6,771 bases of DNA. It comes from Chlorobiota bacterium (GTDB lineage: Bacteria; Bacteroidota; Bacteroidia; Flavobacteriales; Flavobacteriaceae). Made by a program: the position numbers and the translations under genes. This document shows positions 1 through 6,125 of the stretch, piece after piece. The notes below the pieces were generated by a model that saw only the letters and a program-made list of their open reading frames with translations, was not told the DNA's origin and did no database searches. The stretch is from the NCBI GenBank assembly GCA_013151975.1, contig JAADHG010000189.1, positions 1-6,771 on the forward strand, read 5' to 3'. Numbering within the stretch: position 1 is the first letter of the stretch; the number at the start of each line of letters is the position of its first letter.

Positions 1-2
1 AA

Positions 3-392
3 AAGGATCTGAGTTCAGGCGTAAGGTATTTGAATATCTTGAAATATTTAAAGAAAGAAGACAACAAGCAACTTGCCTTTAAAATCATTAATTTATTTGC
101 ACAAGAATTAAATGAAAATGATAATCGTTTACTTGATCATATTCATAAACATGTTAGAGCTCGTATGGCTGATGCATTGCTTTTAATTGATGAAATTTAC
201 GGTATGAATTCAAAAGGTGTGTTAGCAGTATCATTAAGACGCTCTGATCTAGCAGCATTGTCAAATATGACAGTATCAAATGTAAGTAGGGTTATCACCT
301 CTTTTTCAAATGAAAATTTAATTGAAACTAATAAGCGAGATATAAAAATTAATAATCTTAAAGCACTGAAAGATATAAGTGTATTTGGATAG
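3..392 (+). CDS. Crp/Fnr-family transcriptional regulator, 5'-truncated by the window edge
   Basis: The frame is open from the first bases to a TAG at 390-392, giving about 129 visible residues. No start is visible; the TTG at position 30 lies inside the coding sequence, so the gene begins upstream of the window. What remains is the C-terminal half of a Crp/Fnr regulator. It has the end of the effector-domain/dimer helix (around 'FAQELNENDNRLLDHIHK'), the family stretch 'RARMADALLLIDEIYG', and then a winged helix-turn-helix. The HTH (about 240-320) has 'RSDLAALSNMTVSNVSR' with recognition helix TVSNVSRVITSF, and the chain closes with the usual 'IKINNLKALKDIS' wing. The missing N-terminal part would be the cyclic-nucleotide-binding-like sensor barrel of roughly 100 residues, so the ligand (haem, NO, Fe-S or other) cannot be judged. 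The gene lies 194 bp upstream of the nod-like gene in the same direction, with two palindromic operators between them. I infer that it controls the downstream gene in response to NO or low oxygen. Confidence 0.88.
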   Translation, partial: KDLSSGVRYLNILKYLKKEDNKQLAFKIINLFAQELNENDNRLLDHIHKHVRARMADALLLIDEIYGMNSKGVLAVSLRRSDLAALSNMTVSNVSRVITSFSNENLIETNKRDIKINNLKALKDISVFG

Positions 393-430
393 AACCTAAC
401 TTCTCAAACTATCCTCTTCTCTAAATTAAT

Positions 431-453
431 TAAATGATTAAACATATCATTTA
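431..453. repeat. Short perfect inverted repeat after the regulator gene
   Basis: Arms TAAATGAT (431-438) and ATCATTTA (446-453) are perfect reverse complements around a 7-base spacer. The stem is almost all A:T and no T-run follows, so it is a poor intrinsic terminator. It could be a further protein site or a weak hairpin between the regulator stop and the operator region. No function can be assigned. Confidence 0.4.
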
Positions 454-471
454 CGCATTATTGAAATTGAT

Positions 472-495
472 AAAACATGTTACATAACACGTTTT
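472..495. promoter_or_regulatory. Candidate Crp/Fnr-type operator 1 upstream of nod
   Basis: This is a 24-bp near-perfect palindrome. The arms are AAAACATGTTA and TAACACGTTTT around a central CA, with a single mismatched pair (A477/C490). The core GTTA-CA-TAAC is perfectly symmetric. Length and symmetry suit a dimeric Crp/Fnr-type regulator, although the half-site is neither TTGAT (Fnr/Dnr) nor TGTGA (Crp). It lies about 92 bp upstream of the nod start and shares ATGTTnnATAACA with the second palindrome at 499-512. A T-run at 492-498 overlaps the right arm, so a weak terminator is an alternative reading, but a 2-base loop and AT-rich stem make that less likely. Confidence 0.55.
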
Positions 496-498
496 TTT

Positions 499-512
499 AT
501 GTTTTATAACAT
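499..512. promoter_or_regulatory. Candidate Crp/Fnr-type operator 2 upstream of nod
   Basis: The palindrome ATGTT-TTAT-AACAT is centred at 505.5, exactly 22 bp (about two helical turns) from the centre of operator 1 at 483.5. The two 14-mers ATGTTACATAACAC and ATGTTTTATAACAT differ at only three positions, so both probably bind the same dimer on the same face of the DNA. If transcription starts near 547-549, as the weak promoter element at 535-542 suggests, this site would be centred near -42, the usual position for activation by this family. Confidence 0.5.
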
Positions 513-534
513 TGTTTCTAAAGTTGTCTATATG

Positions 535-542
535 TTCCTTTG
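535..542 (+). promoter_or_regulatory. Possible weak -7 element of the nod promoter
   Basis: TTCCTTTG differs from the Bacteroidetes -7 consensus TAnnTTTG at one position. No good TTTG -33 box stands 19-21 bases upstream, as might be expected for a promoter that needs an activator. TAAAGTTG at 519-526 is an equally near match (one mismatch) and cannot be excluded. Both are guesses from pattern only. Confidence 0.25.
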
Positions 543-586
543 AGTCGTAAATCGCAATCATTTTTTAATCTATTAATTACATCTCA

Positions 587-2980
587 ATGAAGGAAGAATA
601 TTCGTTTAACAATACATCAAAAAGGAGTTTAAATTACTTTATGCAAACTAAAAATTGGTGGGGACCATTATTATTTATTTTAATAATAAGTTTAGCAGGA
701 GTTGGAATGATTGGGTATCAAACATACAATGATGCTCCTCCTATGACAGGTTTTCAAACGGGTTCAGGTGAAAAATTAATAACAAAAACAATCATTGAAG
801 AAGGTCAGGAAGTTTTTCATAAATATGCTTTGATGGAATACGGTTCCTATTTTGGAGATGGAGCACAAAGAGGACCAGACTTTACAGCAGAGGCATTGCA
901 TCAAATAGTGGTGTTAATGACAGAATATAGAGTACAAGAATTTGAAAAAGAAAATGGACGAGTACTTTCTGAGATGGAATTAAAAGTTATTAAAGAAGGT
1001 GTAAAAGTAGAAATTAAGGAAAATACTTATGATGAATCAAAAAATATAGTTGTTTTATCAAATGCTCAGGTGTATGCATTAAAAGGATTAAGAACCTATT
1101 ATACAAATGTATTTATTGACAATAATTTTGATGACTCTTTTCCACCCCCTGGATATATATCAGATAGGCAAGAAGTTGCTAATTTAAGTGATTTTTTCTT
1201 TTGGGGAGCTTGGGTTTGTGGGGTAAATAGACCAGGATCCGATTTTAGCTACACACATAATTGGCCATATGATCCTGACGCAGGGAATACCCCAACTTCG
1301 CCAGTTATTTTATGGAGTGTTATAGGACTTTTAGCATTTGTTTTGGCTTGTGGAGTTGTACTTTATTTTATAGGCCAATACAATCAGCTTCCAAATAAAT
1401 ATTTTAAACAAGGAACTAAAGGTTTTTTAACATTTAAACAAATAAATAAATTTTCTCCTACAAGAACCCAGAGGGCATCATTTAAATTCTTTTTTGTGGC
1501 CATAATTTTATTCTTTATTCAAGTATTGAGTGGTGTTGTTACCCTTAACGAATTTGTTGATTTCTTAGGATATGTAGGTATAAATATGTCTGCAGAGGTA
1601 CCAATTACAATTACTCGTAGTTGGCATTTAATGCTATCTCTTTACTGGATTTCTACATGTTGGATTGCGTCATCAATATTTATTTTGCCAATAATGGCAA
1701 AAAAAGAGGTAAAGGGACAGCTTAAATTAATTAATATTTTATTCATACTCCTTTTTATTTTAGTTGCAGGTTCTCTTTTAGGAATGGTGTTAGGTCCAAA
1801 AGGATTATTAGGAGACTGGTGGTATATGTTGGGGCATCAAGGATGGGAATATGTTGATTTAGGAAAACTGTATCAAGGTTTATTAATGGTCATTTTTGTG
1901 CTTTGGGGAATTGTGGTTTATAGAGGTGTGAAGCCCGCATTTATAAAAGGACAGCCTTGGAATTTACCAAATTGGATATTGTATTCAGTTATTGGTATTC
2001 CAGTTTTTTTCCTTTCAGGCTTTGTGGCTCAACCAGAAACTAATTTTGTAATCGCTGACTTTTGGAGATGGATGGTAATACATATGTGGGTAGAAGCATT
2101 TTTTGAAGTTTTTGTAACTGTTATTGTAAGTTATTTGATGGTGCTTATGGGATTAGTAAGCCGTCAAGCAGCAATAAGAGTTGTTTATATAGCTACTTTA
2201 TTATTTCTTGGGACAGGGCTTTTAGGTATTTCTCATAACTTTTATTGGAATGCAAAACCAGTAGCAACTATGGCTTTAGGAAGTGTATTTTCAACCTTGC
2301 AATTTGTGCCATTAATATTATTAACTGTTGAGGCATGGAGGTTTAAAAACATGCCTAACTTAGCTTTGAGTGATCAAAATGGAAAAAGCAAGGAAGAGCA
2401 AAACATAGCAGATTTTGCTTTTCCAGAAGTTTTCTTATTCCTTATTGCGATGAATTTTTGGAACTTTTTTGGAGCTGGAGTTTTAGGAATAATAGTAAAC
2501 CTTCCTATCATGAATTTTTTCGAGCACGGAACTTATCTTACAGTTAATCATGCACATGCGGCTTTAATGGGTGTTTATGGTAATATATCATTAGGAGCGA
2601 TGCTTTTTGCTTCTAAAATATTAATAAGCCCGAGTCGATGGAATAGAAAAATAGTAAGATTATCATTTTGGTCAATAAATATAGGATTGATGCTTATGGT
2701 AATATTAGATTTATTTCCAGCAGGAGCTATTCAATTTAAATCTGTACTAGATCATGGGTTATGGTTTGCTCGTTCCAATGATTTTATTACAAGCTCAGCA
2801 TTTGAATCTTTAACATGGATGCGAGGTATAGGAGCTAGTATATTTTTGTTTGGGGGAGTAATTCCTTTAACTTGGTTTATAGTTACTAGAGTGAGGTCAT
2901 TAAAAAAAGGGAGAGTATCTTTCGAGGAATTTGACAGAGAGGATATTAGTATTGTAGAAAATAAGAACACCACAGTTTAA
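587..2980 (+). CDS. nod: Putative nitric oxide dismutase (qNOR/NorZ-like membrane oxidase)
   Basis: 797 residues, the full length expected for a qNOR-type protein of the haem-copper oxidase superfamily. Visible order: TM1 (24-44); periplasmic cytochrome-c-like domain (about 45-236) without any CxxCH, ending in the qNOR signature with RPG (205-207) and NWPYDP (225-230); then 13 more membrane helices (240-769). Haem ligands are present: His347 (RSWH, low-spin haem b), and His655 and His657 (NHAHAALMGVYG, haem b3 and b). FeB site: His499 and Glu503 (HMWVE) and His550 are kept, but the second His of the usual HH pair is Asn551 (SHNFYW), and the conserved Glu of 'SALE' is Gln572 (STLQ). The quinol-site motif (qNOR 'AHYTVEGQGF') is replaced by an unrelated stretch at 319-328, and the C-terminal LPGD Asp is Ala750. 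From memory of the family, His-to-Asn, Glu-to-Gln and loss of the quinol site mark Nod, proposed to convert 2 NO to N2 and O2 without external electrons. Start ATG lacks a Shine-Dalgarno, as usual here. The alternative is an atypical qNOR; activity cannot be proven from sequence. Confidence 0.8.
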   Translation: MKEEYSFNNTSKRSLNYFMQTKNWWGPLLFILIISLAGVGMIGYQTYNDAPPMTGFQTGSGEKLITKTIIEEGQEVFHKYALMEYGSYFGDGAQRGPDFTAEALHQIVVLMTEYRVQEFEKENGRVLSEMELKVIKEGVKVEIKENTYDESKNIVVLSNAQVYALKGLRTYYTNVFIDNNFDDSFPPPGYISDRQEVANLSDFFFWGAWVCGVNRPGSDFSYTHNWPYDPDAGNTPTSPVILWSVIGLLAFVLACGVVLYFIGQYNQLPNKYFKQGTKGFLTFKQINKFSPTRTQRASFKFFFVAIILFFIQVLSGVVTLNEFVDFLGYVGINMSAEVPITITRSWHLMLSLYWISTCWIASSIFILPIMAKKEVKGQLKLINILFILLFILVAGSLLGMVLGPKGLLGDWWYMLGHQGWEYVDLGKLYQGLLMVIFVLWGIVVYRGVKPAFIKGQPWNLPNWILYSVIGIPVFFLSGFVAQPETNFVIADFWRWMVIHMWVEAFFEVFVTVIVSYLMVLMGLVSRQAAIRVVYIATLLFLGTGLLGISHNFYWNAKPVATMALGSVFSTLQFVPLILLTVEAWRFKNMPNLALSDQNGKSKEEQNIADFAFPEVFLFLIAMNFWNFFGAGVLGIIVNLPIMNFFEHGTYLTVNHAHAALMGVYGNISLGAMLFASKILISPSRWNRKIVRLSFWSINIGLMLMVILDLFPAGAIQFKSVLDHGLWFARSNDFITSSAFESLTWMRGIGASIFLFGGVIPLTWFIVTRVRSLKKGRVSFEEFDREDISIVENKNTTV

Positions 2981-2998
2981 GCAATATACGTAGATAAG

Positions 2999-3677
2999 AT
3001 GAAAATACAGTGGGCAGAAGGAGAAGTGTCATCTGATTTGATTACTTTATGTAAATGCCCACATGGGCACTATGATTATTACCTCTTTAATGCACGATTT
3101 GTTCGATGTTCTTTATATATCTGCCATTGACTCTTATTTGAAAGACTGTTATTCAGAAAGTGTACTTAGTTTTACTTCTTCATTGGAGAGATTATATGAG
3201 TACTTTGTTAAAGTAAGTTTATTAGCTTAAGGGATAAGTATTAAAATTATTGAGGAATAATTGGAAGGAAATAAAGCATTAACCTGAAAGGCAATATAGG
3301 TCTTTTACACTCACATTTACTAAAACAACTGGTGAACCATGGATATAGGATAGGGCTCAAATGAATCTAGATTACGTAATAAAGTTATCCATAAGGGGTA
3401 CATTGCAACATCTAGTGTAGTTGATGAATATGCTGAATATATTACTGGTTGTCTTTTCAAAGTACTTATAGTAGTTAAAGAACATTTTTCAAAGGAAAGA
3501 AATGTTTTTTACTTTTACGATAGAGGTAAGGCAATACCTGAAATAAAAAAATTAGCTACTGAATATTCAGCTATGATCTCCTCAACTCATCATCCATCGC
3601 TTCTTAAATGGAATCAACCAAAAATGGAGGATGTTACTTTTAAGGATGCATTATCGCTGATGAAGAAAAGAATTTAG
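2999..3677 (+). pseudogene. Decayed conserved hypothetical protein, possibly HEPN-like
   Basis: This interval reads as one ancestral protein of about 225 residues broken over several frames. Recognisable pieces in order: 2999-3130 with 'CKCPHGHYDYYLFNAR', perhaps a former zinc-type CPxC segment; 3063-3230 with 'SESVLSFTSSLERLYEYF'; 3262-3363 with 'ERQYRSFTLTFTKTTGEPWI'; and 3354-3677 with 'LRNKVIHKGYIATSS', ending in a TAG at 3675. Stops at 3228, 3258, 3280 and 3346 and at least three frame changes rule out a working product. I recall a family of unnamed bacterial proteins with 'SFTSSLERFYEF' and 'RNKVIHKGYIP' segments. The RNKVIH piece (codons 3375-3392) fits the RNxxxH pattern of HEPN domains, which suggests, but does not show, a former RNA-targeting or defence protein. 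It shows no transposase motif and no terminal inverted repeats were seen. Confidence 0.65.
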
Positions 3678-3770
3678 TGACAGTAAGCAAACAATTGATA
3701 GTTTTGAATTAAGCGTTCATCATGTCTATTGAAGAAAGTTCGTAAAATGTTATTCCCAACGTTGCCTCCA

Positions 3771-3805
3771 AAAACAAAAAACCCTGTAAACATTGAAGTT
3801 TCAGG
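3771..3805 (-). terminator. Intrinsic terminator of tRNA-Phe
   Basis: Read on the minus strand, CCTGAAAC pairs with GTTTACAGG (one bulged A) across the loop TTCAAT. It is followed by a G and then six T's, and more T's after a further G. It lies 10 bases beyond the tRNA 3' end. The plus strand also shows five T's after the hairpin, so it could work in both directions. Confidence 0.7.
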
Positions 3806-3814
3806 ATTTTTATG

Positions 3815-3887
<73 letters not shown>

Positions 3888-3903
3888 TCGCTAAATGCGG
3901 ATG

Positions 3904-3935
3904 CAAATATATATTCATTTTTACTATTCGCCAAA
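3904..3935 (-). promoter_or_regulatory. Bacteroidetes-type promoter of tRNA-Phe
   Basis: On the minus strand TTTG (3935-3932), a 20-base spacer, then TATATTTG (3911-3904) match the Bacteroidetes primary sigma consensus TTTG-N19-21-TAnnTTTG perfectly. Transcription would start near 3897, about 10 bases before the mature tRNA 5' end at 3887. This is among the clearest evidence for the phylum of the host. Confidence 0.85.
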
Positions 3936-4050
3936 AGAAAATTTATAAAAAAATAGTTTCACTTGCTATTATTTATTTTTTAAAGTAGTTAGATGTATCT
4001 GCTTGTTAATAATATTGTCAAAAAAAACAAAAAGAGTATAACTCATTTTG

Positions 4051-4058
4051 TAAATTTG
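4051..4058 (+). promoter_or_regulatory. -7 element of the coaX operon promoter
   Basis: TAAATTTG matches TAnnTTTG exactly and lies 17 bases before the coaX ATG, so the leader would be only about a dozen bases. No TTTG -33 box occurs at the standard spacing. The 188-bp gap between tRNA-Phe and coaX thus carries two divergent promoters. Confidence 0.6.
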
Positions 4059-4075
4059 CATCTTTTATTTAAGAC

Positions 4076-4807
4076 ATGAACTTAGTAATAGACGTTGGGA
4101 ACACTAATGTAAAACTTGCTGTTTTTCAGGATTTTGTAATTATTGGTAAAAGAATAGGTAAGTTGGAATCTCTTGAAAAAGACGTTGCTGTTTTAGTAAA
4201 AGAATTTAAAGATCTTAAAAAAGCCATTATATCTTCTGTTGGTAGGCTAAAAGAAAAGGATATCCAGATTATTTCAAAGCAAATAGAAGTTTATACATTA
4301 AACAAAAATTCAAAGTTACCATTTAAGAGTAAGTATAAAACACCTGAAACATTAGGTGTAGATAGAATCGCTTTAGTTAGTGCTTCAACAAAGTTCTACC
4401 CTAACCAAAATGTTTTGATTATTGACGCAGGTACTTGTATTACTTATGATTTTATTACAAGTGAAAACGTATATTTAGGTGGAGCTATTTCTCCTGGTAT
4501 AAGGCTAAGGTATCAATCGTTAAATAATTTAACCGAGAACTTACCGTTATTAGAAAAAAAAGCACCAAAAAATTTAATTGGGAATTCTTCAAAAGAATCT
4601 ATTCACTCTGGAGTTATTAACGGTATTTTAATGGAAATTGATGGTGCTATTCAAGAATATAATAAAAAATATAAAGATTTAACAGTTATTTTAACAGGAG
4701 GAGACACAGATTTCTTGTCTAAGCGATTAAAAAGTAGCATATTTGCGAACTCAAATTTTCTTTTAGAGGGTTTAAATTTTATATTAAAACTTAATTCAAA
4801 CAAATGA
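4076..4807 (+). CDS. coaX: Type III pantothenate kinase (CoaX)
   Basis: 243 residues, normal for Bacteroidetes CoaX. The enzyme phosphorylates pantothenate with ATP, the first committed step of coenzyme A synthesis, in the cytoplasm. The ASKHA-fold motifs are all visible. The phosphate-1 loop is IDVGNTNVK (residues 5-13), with Asp6. The GxDR motif lies in ETLGVDRIAL (Asp96, Arg97). The phosphate-2 motif is IIDAGTCITYD (115-125). The substrate loop is GGAISPGIRLR (135-145), and the adenosine-side segment is VILTGGD (204-210). Nothing essential appears missing. The start follows a matching -7 promoter element at short distance. The TGA stop overlaps the ATG of the next gene (ATGA), implying translational coupling. 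Confidence 0.95.
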   Translation: MNLVIDVGNTNVKLAVFQDFVIIGKRIGKLESLEKDVAVLVKEFKDLKKAIISSVGRLKEKDIQIISKQIEVYTLNKNSKLPFKSKYKTPETLGVDRIALVSASTKFYPNQNVLIIDAGTCITYDFITSENVYLGGAISPGIRLRYQSLNNLTENLPLLEKKAPKNLIGNSSKESIHSGVINGILMEIDGAIQEYNKKYKDLTVILTGGDTDFLSKRLKSSIFANSNFLLEGLNFILKLNSNK

Positions 4808-6111
4808 TAAAACAATTTTGTTTAGTTTTTATAGCATTTTTGGCTTTAAATGTACACGCTCAACAAGGTACAACATCACCATACTCATTTTATGGTATCG
4901 GAAGTTTAAAGTTTAAAGGAACTGCTGTAAACAGAAGTATGGGAGGGTTAAGTATTTATAATGATAGTATCCATATTAATTTAAGAAATCCAGCATCTTA
5001 TGCAGGTAATAAATTAAAGTCCTTAAATGATCAAGGACGTATTATTAAATTTGCTGTTGGTGGTAGTAATACTAACACAACATTAAAAACAAGTTCAGCT
5101 TCAGATAAAGCAAACTCAACATCTTTTGATTATTTAGCCTTGTCTTTACCAATGGGTAAGTTTGGAATGGGATTTGGTTTGATGCCATTTACATCTGTGG
5201 GTTATAAGCTAGAGTCTATTGATAATGCTGATGTGCTTACAAATAGATATAGAGGAGAAGGTGGTGTAAATAAAGCGTTTTTAGGTTTAGGTTATCAGAT
5301 AACTAAAGATTTAAGTATTGGAGTTGATGCTAGTTATAATTTTGGAAACATTCAAAATACCGCTATTGAATTTGTATATGATAATGAAGGTAATTTAGTG
5401 CAATTCCAAAGTAGAGAAAGTAATAGATCCGATTTAAGTGGGATTAAGTACAATTTCGGATTATCATACACACCAATGATTTCTGACAAGCTACAACTTA
5501 CTTCAGCATTCACTTTTTCTCCTAGAGCTGATATAACCTCAAAGAATGAACGCGTTTTTGCTACAATTGTTATTAACCAAATAACAGGTCAGGAGTTTTC
5601 AGTAAACGAGATTATTGCCGATTTAGAAGCCGATGGCTTAAAAAAAACCACATTGACTTTGCCAACTAAAACGTCATTTGGGATTGGTATTGGACAGCCA
5701 CGACAATGGTTTATAGGTGCTGAATATACGTTTTTAAAAACAAGCGAATTTTCTAATATTATTTTCAGTTTTGATAATGCTACATTTGTGGATGCTTCAA
5801 CAATTTCAGTTGGAGGGTTTTTTATACCAAAATATAACTCGTTTAATAAATACTGGAAGAAGGTAGTTTATAGAGCAGGAATAAGATATGAAAATACGGG
5901 ATTAAAAATAAATAGTGAAACCATTAATGAGTTTGGCATATCTTTTGGAGTAGGATTGCCAGTAGGGAGATTGTTTTCGAATGCAAATTTAGGTTTTGAA
6001 GTGGGTAAAAGAGGTACGGTAAACCAAAATTTAGTTCAAGAAAACTTTGTAAATTTCCAACTCAGTTTATCATTAAATGATAGATGGTTTGTTAAAAGAA
6101 AATATAACTAA
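4804..6111 (+). CDS. Outer-membrane beta-barrel protein (porin/FadL-like), flavobacterial
   Basis: 435 residues. An N-terminal signal peptide (MIKQFCLVFIAFLALNVHA, likely cleaved before Gln20) is followed by 'SPYSFYGIG' and 'NRSMGGLSIYND', typical of Bacteroidetes outer-membrane proteins. 'INLRNPASYAG' resembles the FadL/OmpP1/PorV-type start, with the NPAS motif at 58-61. The rest alternates polar and hydrophobic residues in strands separated by Gly/Asn/Ser turns, and the final strand 'FVNFQLSLSLNDRWF' fits barrel insertion. The substrate is unknown. The gene overlaps coaX by 4 bp and sits 14 bp before a secreted TPR-type gene. This order (coaX, membrane protein, TPR protein, then usually LPS-export and folding genes) is one I recall from flavobacterial genomes, which suggests envelope biogenesis, but a specific role cannot be read from the sequence. 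Confidence 0.85.
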   Translation: MIKQFCLVFIAFLALNVHAQQGTTSPYSFYGIGSLKFKGTAVNRSMGGLSIYNDSIHINLRNPASYAGNKLKSLNDQGRIIKFAVGGSNTNTTLKTSSASDKANSTSFDYLALSLPMGKFGMGFGLMPFTSVGYKLESIDNADVLTNRYRGEGGVNKAFLGLGYQITKDLSIGVDASYNFGNIQNTAIEFVYDNEGNLVQFQSRESNRSDLSGIKYNFGLSYTPMISDKLQLTSAFTFSPRADITSKNERVFATIVINQITGQEFSVNEIIADLEADGLKKTTLTLPTKTSFGIGIGQPRQWFIGAEYTFLKTSEFSNIIFSFDNATFVDASTISVGGFFIPKYNSFNKYWKKVVYRAGIRYENTGLKINSETINEFGISFGVGLPVGRLFSNANLGFEVGKRGTVNQNLVQENFVNFQLSLSLNDRWFVKRKYN

Positions 6112-6125
6112 TTAATACTAGAATT

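Noticed and set aside
30..392. A complete 120-residue regulator starting at TTG 30
   Set aside because: The frame is open to the window edge, and a Crp/Fnr protein needs about 100 more N-terminal residues; the TTG is internal.
472..498. Intrinsic terminator for the regulator gene
   Set aside because: The hairpin would have a 2-base loop, few G:C pairs and a mismatch, with the T-run inside the arm. The second related palindrome 22 bp away favours an operator.
2752..2973. 73-residue minus-strand reading frame inside nod
   Set aside because: It lies wholly antisense to a well-supported coding region and has no recognisable motif or promoter; a shadow frame.
587..2980. Plain annotation as quinol-dependent nitric oxide reductase (norB/norZ)
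   Set aside because: Fold and length match, but Asn551, Gln572 and loss of the quinol-site residues disagree with a working qNOR and match the Nod pattern.
2981..3760. Remnant insertion sequence
   Set aside because: No DDE or HTH transposase motif, no terminal inverted repeats and no target duplication were found; the pieces fit one decayed hypothetical protein better.
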